The notes: generated by a model not told the origin, from the letters alone. DNA of 64,000 nucleotides from Pseudoxanthomonas sp. GM95 (GCF_900109775.1 NZ_FOAX01000002.1:434001-498000); one strand, 5' to 3'. Shown: positions 9,357-19,370, counted from the first letter of the stretch. Numbers and translations: made by a program.

Positions 9357-10441
9357 TGGGCCAATACGCATGCAAGGCCGTGCTGGGTGCGCTGCTTGCA
9401 GTGGTTAGTGGCGTGAACTCCACGCACGCACAGGAGGTGCCGGTGCGGCTCAACGACCTGCGCGCAGTCGGCACCCACAACAGCTACAAGCAGCCGATGC
9501 CAGCAGAAACGATGGTGCGGCTGCAGCGCGACGAGCCGGCGATGGCGCAGGCGCTGGACTACGCGCATCGCCCGCTGGTCGAACAGCTCGACCACGGCGC
9601 GCGCCAGCTGGAACTGGACGTCAACTACGATCCGCGCGGCGGCCACTACGCCGCCGGTTCCAGCGCGCCGGACCTGCTGGCGCCCGGCTTCAAAGTGCTG
9701 CACATGCCGGGCCTGGACAACACCAGCAGCTGCGTCCGCCTGGTGCAATGCCTGCAAGTGCTGCGCGACTGGTCCGACGCGCATCCGCGGCACGTGCCGA
9801 TCCTGCTGCTGTTCAATGCCAAGGACGACCAGAACGCCAAAGGCGGCGGGATCGATGCGCTGCGTTTCGATGCGGCTGCGTTCGATGCGCTGGATGCGGA
9901 GATCCGCTCGGTGCTGCCGGCGAACAAGCTGATCGTGCCCGACGAGGTGCAGGGCGATTTCCCGACCCTGCGCCAGGCGGTGCTGGCCGGACAGTGGCCG
10001 ACGCTGGAGCAGGCGCGTGGACGCTTCATCTTCGCGCTGGACGAGCAGCACCCGAAGGTCGCGCTGTACCAGGGAACGCGTCGCTCGCTGGAAGGGCGCG
10101 TGTTCTTCGTCAACACCGATGCGAGCGCGTCGGCCGCGGCGTACATGACGATCAACGATCCGATCAAGGACGGCGACCGCATCCGGCGCGCGGTGCAGCA
10201 GGGTTTCCTGGTTCGCACCCGCGCCGATGCCGACACCCGCGAAGCACGCGCTAACGACACCCGCCGCCGCGACGCCGCGCTGGCCAGCGGCGCGCACTAC
10301 ATCTCCACCGATTACTTGTGGCCGGATCCGCGCGTGTCGGTCGACTACGTGGTGCCGCTGCCCGAGGGCGCGGCCGCCACCTGCAATCCGGTACGACGGC
10401 CGCAGGGTTGCGGCGCAACGGTGCTGGAGGCGATGCCCTGA
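9356..10441 (+). CDS. Secreted Ca2+-dependent PI-PLC-like phosphodiesterase
   Basis: The 361-residue protein starts at the ATG overlapping the PHP stop and has a signal peptide ending 'STHAQ'. The PI-PLC X-type barrel shows the first catalytic His in 'RAVGTHNSYKQP'. 'ARQLELDVNYDP' carries the acidic metal-binding pair, followed by 'VLHMPGLDN' with a second His, and 'PILLLFNAKDD'. These match the bacterial Ca2+-dependent phosphoinositide phospholipase C family. The family cleaves glycerophospho- or inositol-phosphodiesters, so the expected products are a lipid or alcohol and an (inositol) phosphate. With the PHP hydrolase next to it, stepwise release of phosphate or inositol from a phosphodiester is a reasonable inference. 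The gene converges on the GH43 gene with only 16 bp between stops. Confidence 0.82.
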   Translation: MGQYACKAVLGALLAVVSGVNSTHAQEVPVRLNDLRAVGTHNSYKQPMPAETMVRLQRDEPAMAQALDYAHRPLVEQLDHGARQLELDVNYDPRGGHYAAGSSAPDLLAPGFKVLHMPGLDNTSSCVRLVQCLQVLRDWSDAHPRHVPILLLFNAKDDQNAKGGGIDALRFDAAAFDALDAEIRSVLPANKLIVPDEVQGDFPTLRQAVLAGQWPTLEQARGRFIFALDEQHPKVALYQGTRRSLEGRVFFVNTDASASAAAYMTINDPIKDGDRIRRAVQQGFLVRTRADADTREARANDTRRRDAALASGAHYISTDYLWPDPRVSVDYVVPLPEGAAATCNPVRRPQGCGATVLEAMP

Positions 10442-10457
10442 TCACCTGCGCGTGGGC

Positions 10458-11468
10458 TCAATTGCCCGGCAGCGGCACGGCCGCACCAGCCTTTTCCGGC
10501 GCATCGAAGATCGGGGCGCCGGTCTCGGACCAGCGTACGCGCTGGATATGCGGCGCGCGTGCGGCGGTGCACTGCATGTTGGGGCCGGAATTGGCGTGGT
10601 AGACGATCCAGGTCTGCTTGCCGTCGGGCGTGGTGAAAAACCCGTTGTGACCCGGCGCATACACGCCGCCCTGCGCCGACTTGGCGAACACCGGGCCGGG
10701 TTGCTTGGTCCAGCTGGCAGCCTTGAGCGGATCGCTGCCGGCCGGCGCGCGCAGCAGCCCCAACGCGTAGTCGTCCGACCAGCACGCGCTGCCCGAATAG
10801 GTCAGGAACAGGTCGCCGCGCGGCCCCTGCAAAAATTCCGGCCCTTCCAGGATCTGGCGGCCGCCCTGGCGCTCCCAGGTCTGATCGGGCTTGGCGATCA
10901 CGGTCTCTGCGCCGCTCAGCGTCCACGGGTTGGACATCGCCACGATCGCCAGCACGCTGTCCGGGCCGACGTAGGGCGAGTAGACGAAGTAGCGCTTGTT
11001 GCCCACCGCAAACGTGGTGCCATCGATGCCGGCATGCGCGGTCTTCAACTTGCCGTGATCGGTCCACGTGCCCTGCGTAGGATCGACGCTGTCGTTCTGC
11101 AGCACGAACACGCCGCGGTGCGCATCGTCGTCATGCACGTTGTCTGAAGCGGTGTAGTAGATGAACCAGCTGCTGCCGATGCGATGCAGCTCCGGTGCCC
11201 AGATCGATTTCGCATTCGGCCCGGTCGCCGGCGGCGTCCACACGGTGATGTCCTGCGCCTCGGCGAGCTTGCCCAGGTCGGTGGTCTTGCGGATCGCGAG
11301 CCGGTTGCCGTGCGTGGCCATGAAGTAGTACGTGTCGCCCTGGCGCGCGATCCACGGATCGGGTCCGGACTTCAGCAACGGATTGGTGAACGTGCCTTCG
11401 GCGGCTGGCGATGCCAGCGGCGCCAACAACAGCAGGAGGGCAGGGAGGAGGGCGGTCTTCAGGCGCAT
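10458..11468 (-). CDS. Secreted GH43 glycosidase (exo-alpha-L-arabinofuranosidase type)
   Basis: The 336-residue protein starts at the ATG at 11468; residues before it are Arg/Pro-rich and not coding-like. The signal peptide ends 'ASPAAEG'. The five-bladed propeller carries all three GH43 acidic residues: the Asp base in 'KSGPDPWIARQGDTYYF', the Asp pKa modulator in 'HAGIDGTTF', and the Glu acid in 'ILEGPEFL'. The 'TNPLLKSGPDPW' opening resembles exo-1,5-alpha-L-arabinofuranosidases of the GH43_26 kind. It is the last gene of the long minus-strand sugar locus, 40 bp after GH106. Confidence 0.85.
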   Translation of the reverse strand: MRLKTALLPALLLLLAPLASPAAEGTFTNPLLKSGPDPWIARQGDTYYFMATHGNRLAIRKTTDLGKLAEAQDITVWTPPATGPNAKSIWAPELHRIGSSWFIYYTASDNVHDDDAHRGVFVLQNDSVDPTQGTWTDHGKLKTAHAGIDGTTFAVGNKRYFVYSPYVGPDSVLAIVAMSNPWTLSGAETVIAKPDQTWERQGGRQILEGPEFLQGPRGDLFLTYSGSACWSDDYALGLLRAPAGSDPLKAASWTKQPGPVFAKSAQGGVYAPGHNGFFTTPDGKQTWIVYHANSGPNMQCTAARAPHIQRVRWSETGAPIFDAPEKAGAAVPLPGN

Positions 11469-11508
11469 GCAGGGGCTCCGGGAAATCGGGGGAAGGGGGC
11501 GCATCGGC

Positions 11509-14500
11509 TCACGGCGCCAGCGTCTGCAGCAGCACCGGACCAAGCAGGCCGGACGGTCGCAGCGGCGCATCGGCGCGATACGGGATGGCGGTGGTGAAGG
11601 TGGTCGGTGTCGCGCCGGGCTGCGCATCGCCGATCAGGCGATTGACCCACAGGTTGGCGACCTCGACCTGCAGGCGGTTTTCGCCCGGCCGCAGCGCGTC
11701 GCCGATATCCAGCGTCGTCGGTGCGTGCCACACCGTGCCGACCACCTGGTCGTTGACCGTGACGCGCGCGATGTCGCCGAGCTGGCCCAGCGAGAGCTGC
11801 AGCCGTGTGCCCGCTGCGGGCGCACGGGCGAGCGCGAACGTACGCGTGTAGCGCGCCGTGCCGGCGTAGTACTTCAGTCGCGGATCGTCGGACTGGTTCC
11901 AGGCCTGCAGGGTCTGCAGGTGTTGCGCCGATGGCGGATTGCGCGGCGTGGTGAATGCCACGTCCCAGTCCTGGCTGAGGTCGATGGCGTCGACGATGCG
12001 CGCGGCCGGAATGTCGCGCGACGCGGCCTGGCTCGGTTCGCGGAACACCACGAACACCGCATCCTCGGCGTCCAGCGACAGCGGCACCACCGTGCGCCCG
12101 TCGCGCACCGTATAGGGCAGCGGCGTGCGCGTACCGGTGTCGGCGCGCCACAGCTCCGGCGCATAGCCGTTGATGCGGAAGCTGGCTTCCATCTGGGTCG
12201 GGCGCATCGCGGTGGTGTGCAGGTAGTACAGCGCGCCGTCGGGCAAGGCGCGATGCACGAAGCTCGGCGTGGGGTCGCCGGTCGTGGCCTGCACGGTGAC
12301 ATCGGCAGCGATGCCGGCCGTGGACAGGCCTGCGGGGAGATCCTGCGTGGCGACGATGCGGCCTGCCGCCACCTTCGGTGACGCGCCCCACAGCTGTTGG
12401 ACCAGCATATTGAATGCCGCGTGGTCGTCGGCCTGCGAGGGTGTATCGCTCGGCGCCGTGCCGATCACGGTTGCACCCGCTTGCACCAATTGCGCGATCG
12501 CACGCAGTGTCGGCAGGGTCATCTGCGTGCTCGCAGCATCCAGATAGAGCGCCCGGTAGCGCGCACCGCCGCGGGTCAGCAGGGTGCCGCGGTCGACCGA
12601 GAACTCGTGCAGCAGCATGTCCGCGTTGACGTAGTCGTAGGCATGGGTCGCTGGCCCGGCGCGCAGCGTGCCGTTGGCCCATTGCGCGGTCACCGGCGCT
12701 TCCTCGCCGATGAACCAGGCCACGTCGGCCACGTTGCAGCCCTGCTGCAACAGATAGCTGCTGCGCGCGATGTAGTCGACCCACGGCCGCGCGAACTCGG
12801 CCCAGGTGTCGTGGCGGTTGAAGTACTGGCCGAAGCCCGACAGCGTCAGCCCCGGCTGCTTGTCGTCAACGGGCTGATGTACCGAACTGTGGATCACCGG
12901 CCGATTGATGCCGCTGGCGAAGGCCAGGTCGATCACCCGCTTCAGGTCGCTCGGCGCGAAGGCATACGAGGCCAGTCCAGCAGTCATCGTTTCGGCCGCC
13001 GCATACGGGCGCCCGTACACATGCGCCACCGATGCCGCGCCACGCATGTCGCCCACATACGCCGGGTTCGGCCCGAGCGCAGGATTGAAGGTCCACAGCG
13101 CGGCCATCGGGATATCGGCGTGGCTGCGCATCGCCAGGTCATCGCCCAGCTGCGGGCGGCCGGTTTCCAGCGCCTCGCCGAACAGCGTGAGTTGCTGGTC
13201 CTTGGCGATGCGCGCGATCGTGCCGTAGTGGGCGCTGGTCAGCAGGTCGGTCAGCGTGCGGCGCCAGTCGTAGAGAAAGCCATCGCTCGCGCGGCGCGAG
13301 CCAACCACCACGCCGGTCAGCGCAGGCAGGTACGGCGTGGGGTCGTAGCCGCGCAGGCGCTTGAAGTCGCCGACGATCGTCGGCGTCCAGTTCGCGTTGC
13401 CCGATTCGATGCTGTCGGTGACGATGGTCTTGAGCCCGCGCTTGCCGAACAGGTCCGCGCCCACCGCCGCCTTGTACATCGACAGGTAGGTGCTGAAGTA
13501 GCGCGATACCGCGGCCGGATCGTACTTGTCCACTTCCAGGCCGGTGGCTTCGGCCGGCGCGGGATGGTTGGTGGTGCCCAGCAGCGAATACCCCAGGCGC
13601 AGTACGCGCCAACGGCCGGGCGGCGGCGTCCAGTCCAGCGTACCGTCGGCGTGCAGCTTGCCGGTGAGGTCGCGGACCTGCGTGGGATCGACACCGTGCG
13701 CCTCGATCGTCGGATCGCCCAGCGCGAAGTAATCCGGCGCCGTCGCAAACCCGGCTTTTGCTTCGAACCGGTTGACCCGCGCATCGCCGGAGACGGTGAA
13801 CGTGGTGACCTCGATCGAACGCGAAGCGGCGTGCATATCGACGCCGACATCGACACCGGGCGCGGGGTTGTCGATGACCGGGCGCACGGGATGCGGATTG
13901 ACGGTGAACACCACGCGCATCGCATCGGCCCGCACCGGTGCGAAGCTCACCGTGGTTGGCACCGCTTCGACCGGCAGCGTGGCCAGCGTGCGCCATTGCC
14001 CGTCGATGCGCGCCTGCAGCGCCGGCACGAAGCGCGCGGCCTGGAACGGCACCCACGCCCCGGCCATGAACAGCGTCGCCGATTGCAGCATGCGTGGCGC
14101 CTCGAAGCTGAGCGTGAGGTCGGTGGGCTGCTCGGGCGTGCCGGACGGCACGCTGATCGAACGCGCGCCGCGTGGATCGGACAGCGGCGCGCCATCGATG
14201 GGATAGCCCGAGACGGTGACGCGGGAAGCGGGCTGCTCGGCCGGTGTGTCGAGCGGATAGGCGAGCACGCGCGTGTCCTGCGCGACGCGCTTCGCGCCGC
14301 CAGGCAGCTCTCCGTCGCCACGCGGAATCTGCTGATACGGCCCGGCGACATCGGGCAAGGCAGGCAGGCGGATCGTGCGTGCACCGCCGCTGACGATTGC
14401 CTCGCTCCAGACCAGTTTCTTCATGCCGTCCTGCGGCGACACCCACGGGCCGCCGGTCTCGCTCCAGCCCGGCGAGGCCGCAGTGCCATAGCTCAGGCCC

Positions 14501-14841
14501 TGCGCATCGGCTTGCTGCACTGCGTGGCGGAAGGCGGCCTTCCACTGCGGCGACAGGTAGGTGATGCGTTGGTCGACGATGGTCGGCGTGCGCAGGCCGG
14601 CGTCGAAATTCTGCACGCCGCCCAGGCCGATCCGCTTGAACCAGGCGATGTCCGCATCGATGCCGTCCCGGGTGATGTTGCCGTCCATCCAGTGCCACCA
14701 CGCCAGCGGGCGCGCGTCGCTGGGCGGATCGGCGAAGCCTTCGGCCAGTGCATCGCCGCCTGCAACGCGCTGCTGGCTCGACGCCATCGGCGCGAACAGG
14801 CACAGCGCGGCGAACAGCAGCGTGCGGTGGCGGGTGGCCAT
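11509..14841 (-). CDS. GH106-like alpha-L-rhamnosidase, secreted
   Basis: The 1110-residue protein starts at the ATG at 14841 with a signal peptide ending 'PMASSQQ'. The N-terminal barrel shows features of the large GH106 rhamnosidases: 'FADPPSDARPLAWWHWMDGNITRDGI', 'GVQNFDAGL', 'GTAASPGWSETGGPWV' and later 'FGEALETGRPQLGDDL'. The C-terminal half holds beta-sandwich domains ending in a jelly roll ('LSLGQLGDIARVTVNDQVVGTVWHAP'). GH106 enzymes remove terminal rhamnose from rhamnogalacturonan or arabinogalactan. The gene sits between the SSS symporter (95 bp) and GH43 (40 bp), on the same strand. Catalytic Glu residues were not assigned individually. Confidence 0.85.
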   Translation of the reverse strand: MATRHRTLLFAALCLFAPMASSQQRVAGGDALAEGFADPPSDARPLAWWHWMDGNITRDGIDADIAWFKRIGLGGVQNFDAGLRTPTIVDQRITYLSPQWKAAFRHAVQQADAQGLSYGTAASPGWSETGGPWVSPQDGMKKLVWSEAIVSGGARTIRLPALPDVAGPYQQIPRGDGELPGGAKRVAQDTRVLAYPLDTPAEQPASRVTVSGYPIDGAPLSDPRGARSISVPSGTPEQPTDLTLSFEAPRMLQSATLFMAGAWVPFQAARFVPALQARIDGQWRTLATLPVEAVPTTVSFAPVRADAMRVVFTVNPHPVRPVIDNPAPGVDVGVDMHAASRSIEVTTFTVSGDARVNRFEAKAGFATAPDYFALGDPTIEAHGVDPTQVRDLTGKLHADGTLDWTPPPGRWRVLRLGYSLLGTTNHPAPAEATGLEVDKYDPAAVSRYFSTYLSMYKAAVGADLFGKRGLKTIVTDSIESGNANWTPTIVGDFKRLRGYDPTPYLPALTGVVVGSRRASDGFLYDWRRTLTDLLTSAHYGTIARIAKDQQLTLFGEALETGRPQLGDDLAMRSHADIPMAALWTFNPALGPNPAYVGDMRGAASVAHVYGRPYAAAETMTAGLASYAFAPSDLKRVIDLAFASGINRPVIHSSVHQPVDDKQPGLTLSGFGQYFNRHDTWAEFARPWVDYIARSSYLLQQGCNVADVAWFIGEEAPVTAQWANGTLRAGPATHAYDYVNADMLLHEFSVDRGTLLTRGGARYRALYLDAASTQMTLPTLRAIAQLVQAGATVIGTAPSDTPSQADDHAAFNMLVQQLWGASPKVAAGRIVATQDLPAGLSTAGIAADVTVQATTGDPTPSFVHRALPDGALYYLHTTAMRPTQMEASFRINGYAPELWRADTGTRTPLPYTVRDGRTVVPLSLDAEDAVFVVFREPSQAASRDIPAARIVDAIDLSQDWDVAFTTPRNPPSAQHLQTLQAWNQSDDPRLKYYAGTARYTRTFALARAPAAGTRLQLSLGQLGDIARVTVNDQVVGTVWHAPTTLDIGDALRPGENRLQVEVANLWVNRLIGDAQPGATPTTFTTAIPYRADAPLRPSGLLGPVLLQTLAP

Positions 14842-14935
14842 GCGCGTCCTCGGATCAGTGGCTCGCTGCGCGGGCGGCGGCATCGACGATGTGGAAACGG
14901 GCGCGGCGGACAGGATCACGCCGCGCCCGCGTGGC

Positions 14936-16495
14936 TCACCAGAACGTGGCGTACAGCGCGACCAGCACCGCGATGATCGCGATCGACGCGATGTTGAACG
15001 ACGGCCGGGTGGCGTAGACCACGTCGCGGGTCTGGATGCGGTCGCGGTCGCCGCTGGCCTTGGTCATCAGCGAGACCACCACCGACAGCGCCAGCGACAC
15101 CAGGAACACCAGGCCGATGCGGTTCATGAAGGGCATGTCCGGCAGCGCGAACTTGAACACCAGCGACAGCACGAACGAGCCGATCGCCGCGGTCAGCGCG
15201 CCGGCTTCGTTGGCGCGCTTCCAGAACATGCCCAGGAAGAAGATCACCACGATGCCCGGGGTGAAGAAACCGGTGAATTCCTGGATGTACTGGAAGCCCT
15301 GGTCGAAGCCGCCCAGCAGCGGGCGTGCGGTCAGCACCGCGATGATGATCGCCACGATCGCGGTGATGCGGCCCACGCGCACCAGCTTCTGTTCGGAAGC
15401 CTGCGGTGCGCGCTTGGCGTAGAAATCCAGGGTGAAGATGGTCGCCACCGAATTGATCTTGGAAGCGAGCGAGGCGACGATCGCGGCGATCAGCGCGGCG
15501 AATACCAGGCCCAGCACGCCGCTGGGCAGCATGCGCAGCATGGTCGGATAGGCTTCGTCCGGGCGCTTCAGGTCCGGCGCCAGCATCACCGCGGCGATGC
15601 CCGGCAACACCACGATCACCGGGATCAGCAGCTTGAGGAACGCGGCGAACACGATGCCCTTCTGCGCCTCGGGAATGTCCTTTGCCGCCAGGGCGCGCTG
15701 GATGATGTACTGGTTGAAGCCCCAGTAGCTCAGGTTGGCGATCCACAGACCGCCGAACAGCACCGCCAGGCCCGGCAGATCCTTGTAGAAGGGATTGTCC
15801 GGCTTGAGGATCATCTCGAACTTGCCCGGATGGGTCTGCAGCAGGGTCGTGAAGCCCCCGACGATGCTGCCGTCGCCGATCCGGCTCAAGGTGATGCCGG
15901 TGACCATCAGCCCGCCCAGCACCAGCAGGCAGACCTGCACGATGTCGGTCAGCGCCACCGCCTTCAGGCCGCCGTAGAGCTGGTAGGCCAGGGCGAAGAT
16001 GCCCAGCAGCACCAGCGCCAGGGTCTGGTCGATGCCGGCCACCTGGGCGATGGCGATCGAGCCCAGCCACAGGATCGAGGTCAGGTTGACGAAGACGTAC
16101 AGCGCCAGCCAGAACACCGCCATCAGCGTACGGATGCGGTTGCCGTAGCGTTCCTCCAGGAACTGCGGCATCGTGGTGATCTGGTTGCGCAGGAAGATCG
16201 GCAGGAACCATTTGCCCACGATCAGCAGGGTCAGCGCGGCCATCCATTCGTAGGAGGCGATCGCCAGGCCCAGCGCATAGCCGGAGCCGGACATGCCGAT
16301 GATCTGCTCGGCAGAAATATTGGCCGCGATCAGCGAGGCGCCGATCGCCCACCAGGGCAGGCTGCGGCTGGCCAGGAAGTAGTCCTGCGCGGATTTCTCG
16401 CGCCCGCCTTTCTCGCGCGAGACGACCTGGGCCAGGATGAAGATGCCTGCAAGGTAGACCAGGACGATGGTGATGTCGAGGGTGGAAAGACCCAT
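14936..16495 (-). CDS. Sodium:solute symporter (SSS/SGLT family), probable sugar importer
   Basis: The 519-residue inner-membrane protein has about 14 hydrophobic segments. SGLT features include 'SAQDYFLASRSLPWWAIGASLIAANISAEQIIGMSGSGYA' near the N-terminus and 'LASKINSVATIFTLDFY' in the middle. Neighbours are a lactonase gene upstream and rhamnosidase downstream, so it probably carries the galactose (or another monosaccharide) released by the secreted enzymes across the inner membrane with Na+. The start has a GGAG 9 bases upstream. Confidence 0.92.
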   Translation of the reverse strand: MGLSTLDITIVLVYLAGIFILAQVVSREKGGREKSAQDYFLASRSLPWWAIGASLIAANISAEQIIGMSGSGYALGLAIASYEWMAALTLLIVGKWFLPIFLRNQITTMPQFLEERYGNRIRTLMAVFWLALYVFVNLTSILWLGSIAIAQVAGIDQTLALVLLGIFALAYQLYGGLKAVALTDIVQVCLLVLGGLMVTGITLSRIGDGSIVGGFTTLLQTHPGKFEMILKPDNPFYKDLPGLAVLFGGLWIANLSYWGFNQYIIQRALAAKDIPEAQKGIVFAAFLKLLIPVIVVLPGIAAVMLAPDLKRPDEAYPTMLRMLPSGVLGLVFAALIAAIVASLASKINSVATIFTLDFYAKRAPQASEQKLVRVGRITAIVAIIIAVLTARPLLGGFDQGFQYIQEFTGFFTPGIVVIFFLGMFWKRANEAGALTAAIGSFVLSLVFKFALPDMPFMNRIGLVFLVSLALSVVVSLMTKASGDRDRIQTRDVVYATRPSFNIASIAIIAVLVALYATFW

Positions 16496-16531
16496 GTTGA
16501 GGTGCTCCGCTGTTGCAAGAGGTGCGCGGCG

Positions 16532-17434
16532 TCAGCGACGCAGCGCGGAATCGGGATGCCCGGCGAACCGGGCCTCAGGCAGGCCACGCACGCCCACCGG
16601 CAGGGCGAACACATCGCCTGCCGAGGGATCGGCTGCACGGGTGGCGGCATCCATGCCGTCGTGCGCGCTGGTGACGTAGAGCGTGGAAAGCTCGCCGCCG
16701 CCAAACGCCGGACGCGTGGGCTGCGCGGTCGGCATGGGGAACACGCCGTCCTCGCGGCCATCAGGCCGGTAACGCACCACGCGTGCGGCGCCCCACTGCG
16801 CGCTCCACACGCCACCCTGTGCATCCACCGCGGCACCATCGGGCTCGCCGGGCTGGTCGGACAAGTCGACGAAGGTCGAGGGCGTGCCCAGCGTGTCGCC
16901 GTACTCCACGCGCTGGATCGCCTTGTCCAGCGAGTCGCAGAAGTACAGCGTGTCGCCGTCGGGACTGAAGGCGATCGCGTTGGAGATCGCCACACCGGGC
17001 AGCGGCAGGGCTTCCAGCGCCAGCTCGGCGTTGAGCCGGAAGAAGCCGCCGACCTTCTGCTTCGGGCCCTGCGCCGGCTCGTGCAGCGTGCCGAACACGA
17101 ACCGGCCCTGGCGGTCGCAGCCGCCGTCGTTGGCACGGGTGTCTGGTGCGCCGTCGATCGTGCAGATGGCGCGCAGCTCGCCGGTGTCCAAGTGGAAGAA
17201 CGCCAGCCGCGAGGCCATCGCCAGCAGCAGCCAGCCGTCGGTGTCGCACAGCGCGAACGAGGCCAGCCGCTCGGGCATCGGCCACTGCCGCGTCGCACCG
17301 GTGGCCGGCACGTGCCGCCACAGCACCGCGTTGTGGATATCGGTCCAGAGCAGGGCGCCGGTGCGTTCGCACCAGACCACGCCTTCGCCCAGCCGGTTAC
17401 CGGCCGCCACGACCGTGCGCGCGTCGGTGCTCAC
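16532..17434 (-). CDS. SMP-30/gluconolactonase family sugar lactonase
   Basis: The 300-residue cytoplasmic protein has no signal peptide. The GTG start at 17434 overlaps the SDR stop as GTGA, indicating coupling. The six-bladed propeller shows the family metal ligands: Glu in 'RLGEGVVW', the Asn/Asp pair in 'RANDGGCDRQGRFVFGT', Asn in 'AISNAIAFSPDG' and Asp in 'YFCDSLDK'. SMP-30 proteins open aldonolactones. Between a sugar dehydrogenase gene and an SSS transporter, and downstream of dgoD, the natural role is galactono-1,4/1,5-lactone to D-galactonate. Confidence 0.88.
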   Translation of the reverse strand: MSTDARTVVAAGNRLGEGVVWCERTGALLWTDIHNAVLWRHVPATGATRQWPMPERLASFALCDTDGWLLLAMASRLAFFHLDTGELRAICTIDGAPDTRANDGGCDRQGRFVFGTLHEPAQGPKQKVGGFFRLNAELALEALPLPGVAISNAIAFSPDGDTLYFCDSLDKAIQRVEYGDTLGTPSTFVDLSDQPGEPDGAAVDAQGGVWSAQWGAARVVRYRPDGREDGVFPMPTAQPTRPAFGGGELSTLYVTSAHDGMDAATRAADPSAGDVFALPVGVRGLPEARFAGHPDSALRR

Positions 17435-18216
17435 ACCCAGCCGCCGTCGACGATGAAGTGCTGGCCGGTGCACATGCGGCTGTCGTCCGCGCCCAGGAAC
17501 AGCGCCATCCGGGCCAGGTCCTCCGGCTGCAGGTGGCCAGGCAAGCATTGCGAGCGGCGGATCTGCTCCTCGCCTTCCTCGTCCAGCCACAGCCGGCGCT
17601 GCTTCTCGGTGATCACCCAGCCGGGGATCAACGCGTTGATACGGATACGATCGCCGCCCAGCTCGCGTGCCAGGCCGTTGACCAGGCCGTGCACGGCGGA
17701 CTTGGCCATCGCATACATCGGGTAGCCGGCGTTCTTGATCATCCAGCCGGTCGAGCCCAGGCAGATCACCGAGCCGCCGCCGTTGGCGCGCATGTCGGCC
17801 ACCACCGCCTGCGTGGCGAAATACTGGTGGCGCAGGTTGACTGCGATGTTGCGTTCGAAATCGGCCGGTGTGGTCTTGGCGAAGCTGTGGCGCACGTCGT
17901 TGGCCGCGTTGTTGACCAGCACCGAGATCGGGCCGATCTGCGCGCGCGCCGCGGCGATGCTGGCCTGCAGTGCGTCGATGTCGGTCGCATCGCAATGCAG
18001 GTATACCGGCGCGTGCGGCACGTCGTGCAGCTGTTCGACCAGCGCCTGGGCGCCGGCGTCGTCGATATCCAGGAACGCCACGCGCGCGCCCTGGCGGGCG
18101 AACTGCTCGACGAAGCTGGCGCCGATGCCGGTGGCGCCGCCGGTGACCAGGACGGCGCGGCCAGCGAGGCTGGGGTAGTGCGCGGTGTTGTCGGTGTTGT
18201 CGATGCCCTCCCTCAT
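17431..18216 (-). CDS. SDR-family sugar dehydrogenase (probable galactose 1-dehydrogenase)
   Basis: The 261-residue classical SDR has the cofactor loop 'VTGGATGIGASF', Asp after beta-2 ('VAFLDIDD', which favours NAD+), 'VNNAAND', a catalytic Ser in 'ICLGSTGWM' and the YxxxK motif in 'YAMAK'. The C-terminus 'CTGQHFIVDGGWV' is typical. I prefer the ATG at 18216, which has GGAG 9 bases upstream, over the GTG at 18228. The position between dgoD and the lactonase fits the oxidation of D-galactose (or L-arabinose/L-fucose) to the lactone, the first step of the oxidative pathway. The substrate is inferred from context only. Confidence 0.85.
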   Translation of the reverse strand: MREGIDNTDNTAHYPSLAGRAVLVTGGATGIGASFVEQFARQGARVAFLDIDDAGAQALVEQLHDVPHAPVYLHCDATDIDALQASIAAARAQIGPISVLVNNAANDVRHSFAKTTPADFERNIAVNLRHQYFATQAVVADMRANGGGSVICLGSTGWMIKNAGYPMYAMAKSAVHGLVNGLARELGGDRIRINALIPGWVITEKQRRLWLDEEGEEQIRRSQCLPGHLQPEDLARMALFLGADDSRMCTGQHFIVDGGWV

Positions 18217-18221
18217 CGCGC

Positions 18222-19370
18222 TCACCACTCCGCCACGCTGCCGTCGGCGTGGCGCCAGATCGGATTGCGCCAGCGATGTCCCTCCGCGACGCGTTCGTCC
18301 ACGTACTGCTGGTTGATCTCGATGCCCAGGCCCGGGCCATCGGGGATGGTTACGTAGCCTTCGTTGTAGGCGAACGGCGCGCGGTCGACCAGGTAATCCA
18401 GCAGGTCGTTGGCAGCGTTGTAGTGGATGCCCAGGCTCTGCTCCTGGATGAAGGCGTTGTAGCAGACGGCATCCAGCTGCAGGTTGGCGGCCAGCGCGAT
18501 CGGGCCCAGTGGGCAGTGCAGCGCAAGGGCGACGTCATACGCTTCGGCCATCGCCGCAATCTTGCGCGTCTCGGTGATGCCGCCTGCGTGCGAGGGATCG
18601 GGCTGGATGATGTCCACGCCGCCGGTCTGCAGCACGCGTTTGAAGTCGAAGCGCGAGTACAGCCGCTCACCCAGCGCGATCGGCGCCGGCGACAGCGCGG
18701 CCAGCTCGGGGATGGCTTCCAGGTGTTCGGACAGCACCGGTTCTTCGATGAACATCAGGCCGAACGGGGCCAGCTCGCGCATCAGCACGCGCGCCATCGG
18801 CTTGTGCACGCGGCCATGGAAATCCACCGCCAGGCCGATGTCCTTGCCCACTGCATCGCGCACGGCCTGCACGTTCTCCAGCACCTTGGTGACCTTGTCG
18901 TGCGAATCGACGAACTGCACTTCCTCGGTGGCATTCATCTTGACCGCGGTGAAGCCGCGTTCGACCGCCGCCTTGGCCGCGCGCGCGGTGTCGGCCGGGC
19001 GATCGCCGCCGATCCACGAGTACACGCGGATGCGGTCGCGCACCGGGCCGCCGAGCAGCTTGTGCACCGGCTGGTTCAGCGCCTTGCCGTGGATGTCCCA
19101 CAGCGCCTGGTCGATGCCGGCCAGCGCGCTCATCAGGATCGGGCCGCCGCGGTAGAAACCGCCGCGGTACAACACCTGCCAGTGGTCCTCGATGTGGCGC
19201 GGATCCTTGCCGATCAGGTAGTCGGAGAGTTCGTCGACGGCCGCGGCGACGGTGTGCGCGCGGCCCTCCACGACCGGCTCGCCCCAGCCGCTGATGCCCG
19301 CATCGGTATCGATGCGGACGAACAGCCAGCGCGGCGGCACGAGGAAGGTGGTAATCGCAGTGATCTTCAT
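18222..19370 (-). CDS. dgoD: D-galactonate dehydratase
   Basis: The 382-residue enolase-superfamily enzyme has the same length as E. coli DgoD. Every key residue falls at the E. coli number: metal ligands Asp183 and His185 region in 'AVDFHGR', Glu209 in 'MFIEEP', Glu235 in 'ALGERLY', His285 in 'ALHCPLG' and Glu310 in 'FIQEQS'. It removes water from D-galactonate to give 2-keto-3-deoxy-D-galactonate. Its ATG overlaps the dgoA stop (ATGA), and its stop precedes the SDR start by only 5 bp, so dgoA-dgoD-SDR-lactonase are translated as one unit. Confidence 0.95.
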   Translation of the reverse strand: MKITAITTFLVPPRWLFVRIDTDAGISGWGEPVVEGRAHTVAAAVDELSDYLIGKDPRHIEDHWQVLYRGGFYRGGPILMSALAGIDQALWDIHGKALNQPVHKLLGGPVRDRIRVYSWIGGDRPADTARAAKAAVERGFTAVKMNATEEVQFVDSHDKVTKVLENVQAVRDAVGKDIGLAVDFHGRVHKPMARVLMRELAPFGLMFIEEPVLSEHLEAIPELAALSPAPIALGERLYSRFDFKRVLQTGGVDIIQPDPSHAGGITETRKIAAMAEAYDVALALHCPLGPIALAANLQLDAVCYNAFIQEQSLGIHYNAANDLLDYLVDRAPFAYNEGYVTIPDGPGLGIEINQQYVDERVAEGHRWRNPIWRHADGSVAEW

